20,862 nt of DNA, from contig JAGKWY010000071.1 in assembly GCA_021151625.1 (NCBI GenBank), positions 1-20,862 of the forward strand, read 5' to 3'. The notes below the pieces were generated by a model that saw only the letters and a program-made list of their open reading frames with translations, had not been told where the DNA came from and did no database searches. This DNA is from Gammaproteobacteria bacterium. Its GTDB lineage: Bacteria; Pseudomonadota; Gammaproteobacteria; Pseudomonadales; Cellvibrionaceae. Shown here piece after piece: positions 1-7,217 of the stretch; within the stretch, counting starts at the first letter, position 1; each line of letters starts with the position of its first letter. The position numbers and the translations under genes are program-made.

Positions 1-2
1 TA

Positions 3-104
3 AAACTGGAGAACGATTTGCTAAAAAAGTGGCAACAGTATCTGTCGGAACAACATCAGAACGATTTGAATTCATCCGCAGATACGGACAAACCTTCGGC
101 ATAG
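3..104 (+). CDS. IS3 transposase OrfA, C-terminal fragment
   Basis: The frame is open from the left edge and ends with TAG at 102-104. The translated tail begins KLENDLLKKWQQYLSEQHQ, which resembles the leucine-zipper and post-zipper end of IS3-family OrfA proteins. The DNA-binding N-terminus lies before the window. The frame overlaps orfB. Codons AAA AAG at 24-29, preceded by A23, form the A_AAA_AAG slippery heptamer at which ribosomes slip back one base to make the OrfAB transposase. OrfA alone normally binds the IS ends and dampens transposition; that role is family knowledge. Confidence 0.75.
   Translation, partial: KLENDLLKKWQQYLSEQHQNDLNSSADTDKPSA
23..29 (+). promoter_or_regulatory. 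Programmed -1 ribosomal frameshift site A_AAA_AAG
   Basis: In the orfA frame, A23 followed by AAA (24-26) and AAG (27-29) makes the classic X_XXY_YYZ heptamer. Slipping one base back places the ribosome in the orfB frame, which is open from the left edge to 916. orfA itself stops at 104. This geometry is standard for IS3-family OrfAB synthesis. I did not find an obvious stimulatory hairpin by eye. Confidence 0.8.
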
Positions 105-916
105 TCTATCTTTGCTCGTGGCTTGCTGTTTCCCGCAGCGGTTACTATGCATGGATAAAGCGTGATTTGTCACAGCGAGCACTGGATGATGAAGGGCTGC
201 TTAAGAAAATTAAGGCAATCTTTGTCGCAAGCAAGGGGCGCTATGGTAGTCCGCGCGTATTCAAATCCTTACTTGCTGAAGGTATTGCAGTGGGTAGGAA
301 ACGTGTAGAGCGCTTGATGAAGGCAGCCAACCTAAGAGGTCGTGTAGTGAGGGTTACTCGAAGGATGCCAGCATTCAGGCAGTTCATCGCAAAAGGTAAA
401 AATCACTTGTTGGAAACAGGCAATGCTACAGCGCTGGATATGGTGTGGGTTGCTGACATAACGTATTTAAAGGTAAAGGGGCGCTGGCAATATCTGGCGA
501 CAGTCATGGATCAATATTCTCGCCGCATTTTAGGTTGGTCACTCTCAGAGACTCGCAATATGCGGTTAAGTGTTGGTGCCCTGATGCATGCATTGAAGAA
601 AAGAAATTATCCGATGGGCGTTATTGTCCATACTGATCGAGGGATTGAGTACACGGGTTATCTGTTTCAAGATGCCTTGGCGAAATATGGGCTTACTCAT
701 AGTGTGAATCGACCTGGCCATTGTACTGACAATGCTTTTATGGAATCCTTCTATCACAGTCTAAAAGCGGAATTAATTCGTGGCACTTCGTTTAATAGTG
801 CTACTGATTTACGTAGGGAATTGAAATGTTACATCAATCAATTCTATAACCCAGTCAGGTTACACTCCGGACTTGGGTATATGTCTCCGATGGAATATGA
901 ACAATATTTAGCTTAA
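29..916 (+). CDS. IS3-family transposase OrfB (DDE catalytic subunit)
   Basis: Catalytic half of an IS3-family transposase with an rve-type integrase core. A helix-turn-helix-like N-terminus (RYGSPRV at 71-77) precedes the core. The DDE triad is visible as D143 (WVADITYL), D203 (HTDRGIEY) and E239 (DNAFMESFYHSLKAEL); K246 follows E239 by seven residues, as is usual. The frame stays open back to the left edge. The GTG at 29 directly follows the slippery A-run, so production is most likely as OrfAB by -1 frameshifting rather than from this GTG. There is no stop or frameshift inside, so the protein could be active. The tail has the family's common SPMEYE motif near the C-terminus. Confidence 0.92.
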   Translation: MATVSVGTTSERFEFIRRYGQTFGIVYLCSWLAVSRSGYYAWIKRDLSQRALDDEGLLKKIKAIFVASKGRYGSPRVFKSLLAEGIAVGRKRVERLMKAANLRGRVVRVTRRMPAFRQFIAKGKNHLLETGNATALDMVWVADITYLKVKGRWQYLATVMDQYSRRILGWSLSETRNMRLSVGALMHALKKRNYPMGVIVHTDRGIEYTGYLFQDALAKYGLTHSVNRPGHCTDNAFMESFYHSLKAELIRGTSFNSATDLRRELKCYINQFYNPVRLHSGLGYMSPMEYEQYLA

Positions 917-947
917 AAAACTAGGTGTCCATTTTTTCGGGGGAGGA

Positions 948-1295
948 TCAGCCACCGTGAGCGCAATATTCTTTGGGGTCTAAATACGGGATGGCTTCAA
1001 AGTCGCGGTTTTTGGATGCGTTGTATTGGCCTTGATAATAAGAGCTATGGCCAAAACGCATGACTGAGTTGCGTTTGCGGCGTATCCAATCTTGCTGATC
1101 TTTTGAAGTGCCTGGCATGGCGTAACTAAAAACCACTTGTTCAAACGCATAAACTTCAATCGATATCGACGCGGAAATATTTGCTGCACCCAGCTTAATT
1201 AAGTTACCCAACTCCCATGCAGTGGTATTGTTAAAGTGGTGGAGTTGCAGTTCGTCTTCTTGTGCCAAAAGCTCGTTTAGGATTTCATTGTTCAT
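948..1295 (-). pseudogene. UPF0303 (DUF336/HbpS-like fold) protein gene, 3' end removed by the IS
   Basis: The 115-residue product matches the N-terminal three quarters of UPF0303 proteins. It has the DWIRRKRNSVMRFGHSSYYQG signature (residues about 69-89), the SYAMPGT segment and the YCAHGG block at the end. Family members are normally about 155-165 residues and continue after AHGG with a further beta-strand/helix segment that is absent here. The reading frame runs into the insertion sequence, and its TGA stop (948-950) is supplied by the first three bases of the IS terminus. The ATG at 1293-1295 lies 2 bp downstream of the higA stop, so the gene was probably cotranscribed with higBA. The family is related to heme-binding/degrading HbpS-like proteins, but its function is not established. 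Confidence 0.82.
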
Positions 1296-1297
1296 AA

Positions 1298-1609
1298 TTA
1301 AACACTCGCCAAACGCGATAAAGTATCGGGATATTTTTCTACCAACTTAATTAACACCGCTGCTTGTGCATTAGGTTTTGCACGCCCTTGTTCCCAGTTT
1401 TCCAAAGTGCGTTTATTAATACGCAGGTATTGCGCGAACACAGCTTGGGATACATTTAGTTTTTCACGCAGCTGAACCAGCTCACCGCTTTTTAATTCAG
1501 GTGCGGTAATTTTTTCAGCGGTATGTTTTTTTAAAGTAATCTTGCCTTCGCGCTCATCGCGGAGTGATTGAAAGCCTTCACTTAGTTCGTCGAACAGGTT
1601 GCGTTTCAT
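1298..1609 (-). CDS. higA2: Type II antitoxin, HigA2/NadS-like helix-turn-helix protein
   Basis: A 103-residue protein with an extended N-terminal region (about 1-40), of the kind that wraps the toxin in the HigA2 family. It is followed by an HTH_3/XRE domain: LREKLNVSQAVFAQYLRIN then KRTLENWEQGRAKPNAQA at about 47-85. The RTLENWEQGR signature and overall layout match Vibrio cholerae HigA2, which neutralises the RelE-fold toxin HigB2 and represses the operon. The ATG overlaps the last four bases of the upstream toxin gene (1606-1609), so translation is coupled, in the toxin-first order typical of higBA. The palindromes at 1958-2003 are its likely operator. Confidence 0.88.
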   Translation of the reverse strand: MKRNLFDELSEGFQSLRDEREGKITLKKHTAEKITAPELKSGELVQLREKLNVSQAVFAQYLRINKRTLENWEQGRAKPNAQAAVLIKLVEKYPDTLSRLASV

Positions 1610-1950
1610 TGGTCACCTCGAGCTTGTAATTCTTGCTTTAGCATTTGAGAAAGTAATTGGCGTTGGTCATTGGTTAAATCTGCCAGCTCATCTTTGTTAT
1701 AGAGCGTGAATAACCAAAACTGCGAACCGCCATCCCACCAGTAATAAATAATCCGTGTTCCACCTCGTTTACCCTTGTTTCTGCGTGGGTCGGAGAACCG
1801 GATTTTGCGCAATCTTCCTGTGCCTATCATTACATCACCAGCAAGTGGGGTTGCCATAAGTTCCTGCTGGAGTGCTCTGAAGGCTTCATCGTCCAAGTAT
1901 TCCCTTCTATACCGCTCAAAAGGCGGCAACTCTACAAAAGTCGCTTTCAT
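1606..1950 (-). CDS. higB2: Type II toxin, HigB2/RelE-superfamily mRNA interferase
   Basis: A 114-residue RelE/ParE-superfamily toxin. It begins MKATFVELPPFERYRREYLDD and carries the HigB2-type blocks TGRLRKIRFSDP, GKRGGTRIIYYWW, FTLYNKDELADLT and a basic C-terminal helix (about 90-114). These align by eye along the length of V. cholerae HigB2, a ribosome-dependent mRNase that cleaves translated mRNA. The basic residues of KGKRGG and the FTLYNKDE strand lie where this family binds RNA and acts. A good Shine-Dalgarno AGGGA (reverse complement of 1955-1959) sits 5 bases before the ATG. It is the first gene of the higBA(-UPF0303) unit. Confidence 0.9.
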   Translation of the reverse strand: MKATFVELPPFERYRREYLDDEAFRALQQELMATPLAGDVMIGTGRLRKIRFSDPRRNKGKRGGTRIIYYWWDGGSQFWLFTLYNKDELADLTNDQRQLLSQMLKQELQARGDQ

Positions 1951-1957
1951 TATTTCC

Positions 1958-2003
1958 CTATACGTTAGTTGCGGATAGCGTGACTATACGCTGGTAGCGT
2001 ATA
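1958..2003. promoter_or_regulatory. Palindromic operator of the higBA module
   Basis: TATACGCTGGTAGCGTATA at 1985-2003 is an inverted repeat with perfect 7-bp arms and a 5-base spacer, lying between the -35 and -10 elements. A second, imperfect copy lies at 1958-1978: CTATACG, 7 bases, CGGATAG, one arm mismatch. It sits between the promoter and the start codon. CTATACG occurs as a direct repeat at 1958 and 1984. Paired operators of this kind are typical of autoregulated toxin-antitoxin operons. Binding by HigA is inferred from position. Confidence 0.65.
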
Positions 2004-2012
2004 AATTGGCAA
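1983..2012 (-). promoter_or_regulatory. Predicted sigma-70 promoter of higBA
   Basis: On the minus strand, TTGCCA (complement of 2007-2012) is separated by 18 bases from TATAGT (complement of 1983-1988). Both hexamers are close to the sigma-70 consensus. The start would fall about 25 bases before the toxin ATG. The spacer contains the perfect palindrome described in the next entry, so repressor and RNA polymerase would compete for the site. Confidence 0.65.
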
Positions 2013-2145
2013 GGTGTTTAAGGGGGTAGGTTGGCGGTGAGGAGCGAACCCTAATAGTGGTTTATGCGAACAGCAAAATGATTAATTATCGTTTGTTGGG
2101 TTGAGTTATAGTATGAAAATCTGTTGGAATTAATTTGAGTGTTGG

Positions 2146-2964
2146 GTGGATATTTTGAGTGTTTTATATCATTACTGTTCTGTGGAGTCTTTTTTTAATA
2201 TTTTGAGTAGCCGAATGGTTAGGCTATCTGATGTTTCGCAAATGAATGATTCCCATGAGAACCTATGGTTAGATATCGCTCTTAAGGGCTGTATGGAGGA
2301 GTTTAATAAGGATAAAATTTTTTCGCTAGAGGATGAGGCGCATGTTTGGGCTGCATATGAAGCCAATAAGCTTTCCTCATTTGCATTTTGTATGACGGAA
2401 GCGAAAGACTTATTAAGTCAGTGGCGTGGATATGCAAATGATGGAAGTGGGGTTGCTATTGGGATTTCAAAAAATGCTTTTCCGGTTAGTAATTATTTAC
2501 CTTGTCGTAGTGTAGTCCCAGAACATACACTCTCGCTTAGACAGGTTGTCTATGACAATGTAGAAAGGCGAAAAGAGTTACAGGGAGTTTTACTTGGTAT
2601 ACAAGAAAAACTGATGTCTTCTAATGATAGGGTTATAGCGTTATGGAGTGAATTTTCTAAGTTTTCATCACTAGCTACAATCTATAAAAATTCGGCGTTT
2701 GCTGAAGAAAAAGAGTGGCGTTTGCTACATACTCCATATTTTGAATACCCGATTGCAAGCCCATTAACCATGAGGCAAATAGTAATGGATGACAGAATAA
2801 AAACTTTTTTCGAATACTCATTGTCTTCAGTTGAAGAAAATTTCTTAATTGAAATTTGGTTGGGGCCTAAATGTCAAATTTCAGATTTTGATTTGAAGAT
2901 GTTTCTTAACTTTAACGGATACCGTGATATAAAAATTTACAAATCAGAAGCTACCTACAGATAG
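2146..2964 (+). CDS. DUF2971-domain protein, function unknown
   Basis: 272 residues from GTG at 2146. TTG at 2155 is a credible alternative because GGGTGGA (2144-2150) lies four bases before it. Both starts precede the conserved N-terminus LYHYCSVESFFNIL...RLSDVSQMNDSHE. The central LLSQWRGYANDGSGVAIGI (about 89-107) and AFAEEKEWRLL (about 185-195) blocks are the recurrent DUF2971 signatures. No signal peptide or membrane segment is visible, so it is probably cytoplasmic. Biochemical activity is unknown to me. The gene is visibly richer in A/T than metH next door and stands alone between a toxin-antitoxin/IS region and housekeeping DNA, suggesting horizontal acquisition. A role in phage defence is possible but not shown by the sequence. 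Confidence 0.82.
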   Translation: MDILSVLYHYCSVESFFNILSSRMVRLSDVSQMNDSHENLWLDIALKGCMEEFNKDKIFSLEDEAHVWAAYEANKLSSFAFCMTEAKDLLSQWRGYANDGSGVAIGISKNAFPVSNYLPCRSVVPEHTLSLRQVVYDNVERRKELQGVLLGIQEKLMSSNDRVIALWSEFSKFSSLATIYKNSAFAEEKEWRLLHTPYFEYPIASPLTMRQIVMDDRIKTFFEYSLSSVEENFLIEIWLGPKCQISDFDLKMFLNFNGYRDIKIYKSEATYR

Positions 2965-2971
2965 TGTTAAT

Positions 2972-3000
2972 TGACGGGTTGCTCCGCGAACCCGCCCTAC
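2972..3000 (-). repeat. REP-like palindromic element with GTAG head, copy 1
   Basis: On the minus strand the segment reads GTAGGGCGGGTTCGCGGAGC followed by AACCCGTCA. CGGGTT and AACCCG (2975-2980 and 2989-2994) form a short hairpin with an 8-base loop. It lies just downstream of the DUF2971 stop and about 10 bp from the metH stop, between convergent genes. A GTAG tetranucleotide before an imperfect GC-rich palindrome is the layout of REP elements mobilised by RAYT transposases. The hairpin may also help end transcription, but there is no T-run. Confidence 0.5.
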
Positions 3001-3009
3001 AAATCCAAT

Positions 3010-6000
3010 TTACTCAGCAGTAGCTCCCGGCTCATACGCCAAAACCGGACTCATCCAACGCTCAATCTCTTCCACACTCCAACCCTTACGCTCCGCCAAA
3101 CTTTCTACCTGGTCTTTCTCAATCTTATCGGTATTGAAATACACAGAGTCAGGATGAGAGAAGTACCAGCCGGATACGGCGGCTGTTGGTAGCATTGCAA
3201 AGTGTTCAGTTAAGGTGATACCGGTATTTTTCTCGGCATCGAGCAATTTAAAGAGTGATGCTTTTTCAGTGTGATCCGGGCATGCAGGGTAACCGGGAGC
3301 AGGGCGGATGCCTTTGTATCTTTCTTTGATGAGTTCTTCGTTATCCAGGTTCTCATCACGGTCGTAGCCCCAGAATTCTTTACGCACGCGCAAGTGCATG
3401 TGCTCGGCAAAGGCTTCGGCCAAACGGTCGGCGAGGGCTTTTACCATGATGCTGTTATAGTCATCGCCGTTGTTTTGATATTCCTTCGCTAACTCTTCTG
3501 CGCCTATACCAGTAGTGACCGCAAAGCCGCCGATGTAATCCTGCTTGCCGGATTCTTGCGGAGCAATAAAGTCCGCGAGTGAATGGTGCGGTTTACTTTC
3601 GTTGCCTTGTTTAAGGTGTTGCTGGCGAATATGGTGCAGGGTGGATATTTTGTTCCCCGTTGAATCGAATACGGCAATATCATCGGCATTGACGGTATTT
3701 GCTGGCCAGAAGCCGATTACACCGTTGGCTTTAATTAATTTTTCATCGATTAATTTACGCAGCATTTTTTGCGCATCGTCCCAGAGTGCACGTGCGGCTT
3801 CGCCAACAACCTCATCCTGCAGAATTTTTGGATATTTTCCCGCGAGATCCCAGCTGATAAAGAAAGGTGTCCAGTCGATAAAATCGACCAGCGTATTTAA
3901 ATCGTAATCTTCAAATACTTTTACGCCGGTAAATGCTGGTGTTGGCGGGGTGTAATTTTCCCAGTCCAGTTTTACACCTTTGGCGATAGCCTCGGGGTAA
4001 GTGCGCACAGTGCCGCGCGGTTTGCGGTTGGCGTTGCGCTCGCGCACTTCGATGTATTCCTGTTTAATGTCTTCTACAAATTTCGGACGCAGTTCGTCAG
4101 ACAGCAGTGTACTGGCAACACCAACAGCGCGTGAGGCATCGGCAACGTACACCACCTGGTTCAGTTTAAATACCGGATCAATTTTTACCGCCGTGTGCGC
4201 TTTTGAAGTTGTTGCGCCGCCAATCAAAAGTGGTTTGTTAATGCCACGGCGTTCCATTTCGCGGCCGACAAATACCATTTCATCCAGCGATGGGGTGATC
4301 AAACCCGAAAGGCCGATGATGTCGCAGTTTTGTTCAACGGCGGTATCGATAATTTTGTCGCAGGGCACCATTACACCCAGGTCAACCACTTCAAAGTTAT
4401 TACATTGCAATACCACGCCAACAATATTTTTGCCGATGTCATGCACATCGCCTTTTACCGTGGCCATCAAAATTTTCCCGTTCGGTTTTGATGCTTCCGT
4501 TTTTTCGGCTTCGATGTAAGGTTGCAAATAAGCAACGGATTGTTTCATTACACGTGCAGATTTAACTACTTGCGGCAAAAACATTTTACCGGCGCCGAAT
4601 AAATCACCCACCACGTTCATGCCGTCCATAAGTGGACCTTCAATTACATCGAGCGGGCGAGGGTAGTGTTGGCGAGCCTCTTCAGTGTCTTCCACAATGT
4701 GAGTGGAAATACCTTTTACCAATGCGTGCTCAATACGTTTTGCAATAGGCAGTGAACGCCATTCTGCATCTTCTTTTGCTTCACCAGTGGCGCCATCACC
4801 ACGATATTTTTCCGCGATATCCAGCAATGCTTCAGTGCCGCCGGTATGGCGGTTGAGAATCACATCTTCAACTTTGTCTTTTAATTCTTGCGGCAAATCG
4901 TCGTACACCGCCAACTGGCTGGCGTTAACGATACCCATATTCATGCCGGCTTTAATAGCGTGATACAAAAATACCGAGTGGATCGCTTCACGCACCGGGT
5001 TGTTGCCGCGGAAGGAGAATGACACGTTAGACACACCGCCGCTCACACCGGCGTGCGGCAAGTTGGTGCGAATCCAGCGCGTGGCTTCAATAAAATCTAC
5101 CGCGTAATTGTTGTGTTCTTCAATACCTGTTGCGACCGCAAAAATATTTGGATCGAAAATAATATCCTCTGGTGGGAAATCGAGCTTATCTACCAGTGTG
5201 CGATAAGAGCGTTCGCAAATTTCTTTTTTGCGTGCCATGGTGTCAGCTTGACCGGTTTCATCAAAGGCCATTACCACCACAGCAGCGCCGTAGCGCATAC
5301 ATAATTTTGCTTTGGCGAGGAATTCTTCTTCGCCTTCTTTCAATGAAATGGAGTTAACAATCGGCTTGCCCTGAATGCACTTCAAGCCTGCTTCAATAAC
5401 TTCCCACTTGGATGAGTCCACCATGATCGGCACGCGTGCGATATCCGGCTCACCGGCAATCAGATTCAAAAAACGCACCATGGCCTTTTCGGCATCGAGC
5501 ATGCCTTCATCCATGTTGATGTCGATAACCTGCGCACCGTTTTCAACTTGCTCAAGCGCAACTTCCAATGCGGTGGAATAATCTTCTTCTACGATCAAGC
5601 GTTTAAAGCGCGCAGAACCGGTAACGTTACAGCGTTCGCCCACGTTTACGAATAATGAATCTTTGGTGATGTTAAATGGCTCAAGTCCAGATAAACGGCA
5701 TGCAGGTTCAATTTCAGGAATTGCGCGTGGTGGGTATTTTGTCATCACATCAGCAAGTGCTTTGATGTGCGCTGGTGTAGTGCCGCAGCAACCGCCGATA
5801 ATATTTAAGAATCCGCTCGCGGCAAATTCTTCAACAATCTCCACCATTTCTTGTGCGGTTTGATCGTACTCGCCAAATTCATTCGGCAAACCGGCGTTAG
5901 GGTGCGCGCTTACAAAACAATTCGCCACACGCGACATTTCTTGCACATATTGACGCAATTCTTTTGCGCCGAGTGCACAGTTCAAACCCATACTGAGTGG

Positions 6001-6735
6001 GCGTGCGTGTGCAAGCGAGTTGTAAAAGGCTTCAGTAGTTTGGCCCGAGAGCGTACGGCCAGACGCATCGGTAATAGTGCCGGAAATCATGATTGGCAAT
6101 TCAAAACCGGCATCATCAAAATATTTTTGTACTGCAAACACTGCAGCTTTGGCGTTGAGCGTATCGAAAATAGTTTCGATCAAAATAATATCGGCACCAC
6201 CTTTCACCAAGCCATCGGTCGCCTCAACATAGTTCTCGACTAATTGATCAAAGGTTACGTTGCGCGCGCCCGGATCATTTACGTCGGGCGAAATAGAACA
6301 GGTGCGGCTGGTTGGACCAAGCACACCGGCCACAAAGCGCGGCTTGGCTGGATTTTTTGCGGTGAGTTCATCGCACAGCTCTCTTGCCAGTCGCGCCGAG
6401 GCAACGTTCAGCTCGTGCGCTAAGCCTTCCATTTCGTAATCGGCCATGGAAATGCGCGTAGAGTTAAATGTGTTGGTTTCCAGAATATCGGCACCGGCTT
6501 CGAGATAAGCGCGTTGGATCTCGCGAATCACTTCCGGTTTGGTGATGCTGAGTAGATCGTTATTGCCGGCAATATCCATGTGATAGTCCGCAAAGCGCAC
6601 GCCGCGATAATCCGCTTCCTTGAGTTTATAGCTCTGGATCATGGTGCCCATGCCACCATCCAGGATCAGGATGCGTTCTTTAATCGCTTTATGGAGGGTG
6701 TCAATACGGGCTTGCAAGGCAGCAGGTGCAGTCAT
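3010..6735 (-). CDS. metH: Cobalamin-dependent methionine synthase
   Basis: Methylates homocysteine with the methyl group of 5-methyltetrahydrofolate through methylcobalamin, in the cytoplasm. With ATG at 6733-6735 (MTAPAALQARID) the protein has 1241 residues, close to E. coli MetH (1227). The domains are in the usual order. The homocysteine module (about 1-340) has zinc cysteines C253, C316 and C317 (GGCCGTTPAH). The pterin module (about 355-625) has VGERCNVTGS and VDSSKWEVIEAGL. The cobalamin module (about 650-890) has DVHDIGKNIVG, with H765 as lower cobalt ligand. The AdoMet reactivation domain ends the protein, with RPAPGYPACPDHT. All key residues are present. Upstream in-frame ATG 6787-6789 adds 18 non-conserved residues and is rejected; AGG lies 6 bases before the chosen ATG. 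Confidence 0.98.
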   Translation of the reverse strand: MTAPAALQARIDTLHKAIKERILILDGGMGTMIQSYKLKEADYRGVRFADYHMDIAGNNDLLSITKPEVIREIQRAYLEAGADILETNTFNSTRISMADYEMEGLAHELNVASARLARELCDELTAKNPAKPRFVAGVLGPTSRTCSISPDVNDPGARNVTFDQLVENYVEATDGLVKGGADIILIETIFDTLNAKAAVFAVQKYFDDAGFELPIMISGTITDASGRTLSGQTTEAFYNSLAHARPLSMGLNCALGAKELRQYVQEMSRVANCFVSAHPNAGLPNEFGEYDQTAQEMVEIVEEFAASGFLNIIGGCCGTTPAHIKALADVMTKYPPRAIPEIEPACRLSGLEPFNITKDSLFVNVGERCNVTGSARFKRLIVEEDYSTALEVALEQVENGAQVIDINMDEGMLDAEKAMVRFLNLIAGEPDIARVPIMVDSSKWEVIEAGLKCIQGKPIVNSISLKEGEEEFLAKAKLCMRYGAAVVVMAFDETGQADTMARKKEICERSYRTLVDKLDFPPEDIIFDPNIFAVATGIEEHNNYAVDFIEATRWIRTNLPHAGVSGGVSNVSFSFRGNNPVREAIHSVFLYHAIKAGMNMGIVNASQLAVYDDLPQELKDKVEDVILNRHTGGTEALLDIAEKYRGDGATGEAKEDAEWRSLPIAKRIEHALVKGISTHIVEDTEEARQHYPRPLDVIEGPLMDGMNVVGDLFGAGKMFLPQVVKSARVMKQSVAYLQPYIEAEKTEASKPNGKILMATVKGDVHDIGKNIVGVVLQCNNFEVVDLGVMVPCDKIIDTAVEQNCDIIGLSGLITPSLDEMVFVGREMERRGINKPLLIGGATTSKAHTAVKIDPVFKLNQVVYVADASRAVGVASTLLSDELRPKFVEDIKQEYIEVRERNANRKPRGTVRTYPEAIAKGVKLDWENYTPPTPAFTGVKVFEDYDLNTLVDFIDWTPFFISWDLAGKYPKILQDEVVGEAARALWDDAQKMLRKLIDEKLIKANGVIGFWPANTVNADDIAVFDSTGNKISTLHHIRQQHLKQGNESKPHHSLADFIAPQESGKQDYIGGFAVTTGIGAEELAKEYQNNGDDYNSIMVKALADRLAEAFAEHMHLRVRKEFWGYDRDENLDNEELIKERYKGIRPAPGYPACPDHTEKASLFKLLDAEKNTGITLTEHFAMLPTAAVSGWYFSHPDSVYFNTDKIEKDQVESLAERKGWSVEEIERWMSPVLAYEPGATAE

Positions 6736-6816
6736 GGAAAACCTATCAATGGGAAACTTTGAAAATAAGAATTGCCGGAGCAATATCAAAAAAAATTGAT
6801 ATAGAAAGTGGCGTGA

Positions 6817-6825
6817 ATTCTAGCA
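6817..6825 (-). promoter_or_regulatory. Possible extended -10 promoter of metH
   Basis: The minus strand reads TGCTAGAAT (complement of 6817-6825), an extended -10 element (TGnTATAAT type). A convincing -35 hexamer is not visible at the right spacing. Transcription would start near 6810, giving a leader of about 75 bases. That leader contains the perfect inverted repeat ATATCAA-A6-TTGATAT at 6783-6802. The assignment rests on the hexamer and position only. Confidence 0.4.
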
Positions 6826-6871
6826 GAAAAGAGGGGCTAAGTGCTTATTGGAGAGACGGGGAGCGAGATCA

Positions 6872-6888
6872 TGAACATTTATTGTTCA
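6872..6888. promoter_or_regulatory. 17-bp palindrome upstream of metH, possible operator
   Basis: TGAACATTTATTGTTCA is a perfect inverted repeat with 6-bp arms around TTTAT. It lies about 50 bp upstream of the possible metH -10 element. The half-site begins TGAA, as MetR sites do, but the TGAA-TTCA spacing is nine bases instead of MetR's five, so a MetR assignment is not supported. It could be a site for another regulator or chance. Confidence 0.3.
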
Positions 6889-6948
6889 GAATCGGAATAT
6901 CATGCCCCACTTGTGTACGAGGCAAGTAATAAAAGCTGGGGTAATCGC

Positions 6949-7173
6949 TTATTTATCTAAATGTACGGTCTTTTCAACTTTGATAGCGTGAGCTTGAGTC
7001 GGGCGTAGTTGGATCAGTACCAGGGCGGCGAAAAACGCGAAACCTGTTGCTGCAATTGCGATTGATTCTTGATAAAGCATGCCAAAGACTAAATGGGCGA
7101 CAACCAGGCTAAGATACAGGGTGATGCGCAGGTTTTTGGAATTGAGTAAAAAGTCGCTTGTTTCATTGTACAT
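6949..7173 (-). CDS. Small two-helix membrane protein, function unknown
   Basis: From ATG at 7171-7173 the protein has 74 residues. Two hydrophobic segments lie at about 17-35 (ITLYLSLVVAHLVFGMLYQ) and 38-57 (SIAIAATGFAFFAALVLIQL), followed by a short polar tail ending TVHLDK. A GGAG motif lies 9 bases before this ATG. The frame continues upstream to an ATG at 7249-7251, but those 26 residues look unlike a protein start and overlap the palindrome at 7218-7235. I do not recognise a family. It is probably a monocistronic inner-membrane protein between metH and nfuA. Confidence 0.6.
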   Translation of the reverse strand: MYNETSDFLLNSKNLRITLYLSLVVAHLVFGMLYQESIAIAATGFAFFAALVLIQLRPTQAHAIKVEKTVHLDK

Positions 7174-7217
7174 AGTGGGATACTCCGGATTGGCGCGAAA
7201 TGCTACATGATTCACAT

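Larger units (their letters stand above)
1..950 (+). mobile_element. IS3-family insertion sequence, right part (left end outside window)
   Basis: The segment holds the 3' end of orfA, complete orfB and the right terminus. The right end, about 921-950, reads toward host DNA as a T-run, a G-run and then GGAGGATCA. Its reverse complement starts TGATCCTCCCCC and contains TGGACACC. This is the terminal pattern I know from IS3-subgroup elements, which start TGATC and carry GTGGACAC. The outer TG/CA dinucleotide puts the boundary at 950. The left inverted repeat and the target duplication lie outside the window, so neither can be checked. The insertion interrupts a UPF0303-family gene on the minus strand. 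Confidence 0.85.

Noticed and set aside
4001..4519. 172-residue plus-strand frame inside metH (and similar long frames at 5851-6243 and 3545-3907)
   Set aside because: Antisense to a fully conserved metH frame, with no ribosome sites or recognisable domains. These are by-products of codon bias.
6736..6789. N-terminal extension of MetH from the ATG at 6787-6789
   Set aside because: The added 18 residues are not MetH-like, there is no ribosome site, and ATG 6733-6735 gives the normal start.
6872..6888. MetR box upstream of metH
   Set aside because: MetR sites are TGAA-N5-TTCA; this palindrome has nine bases between TGAA and TTCA.
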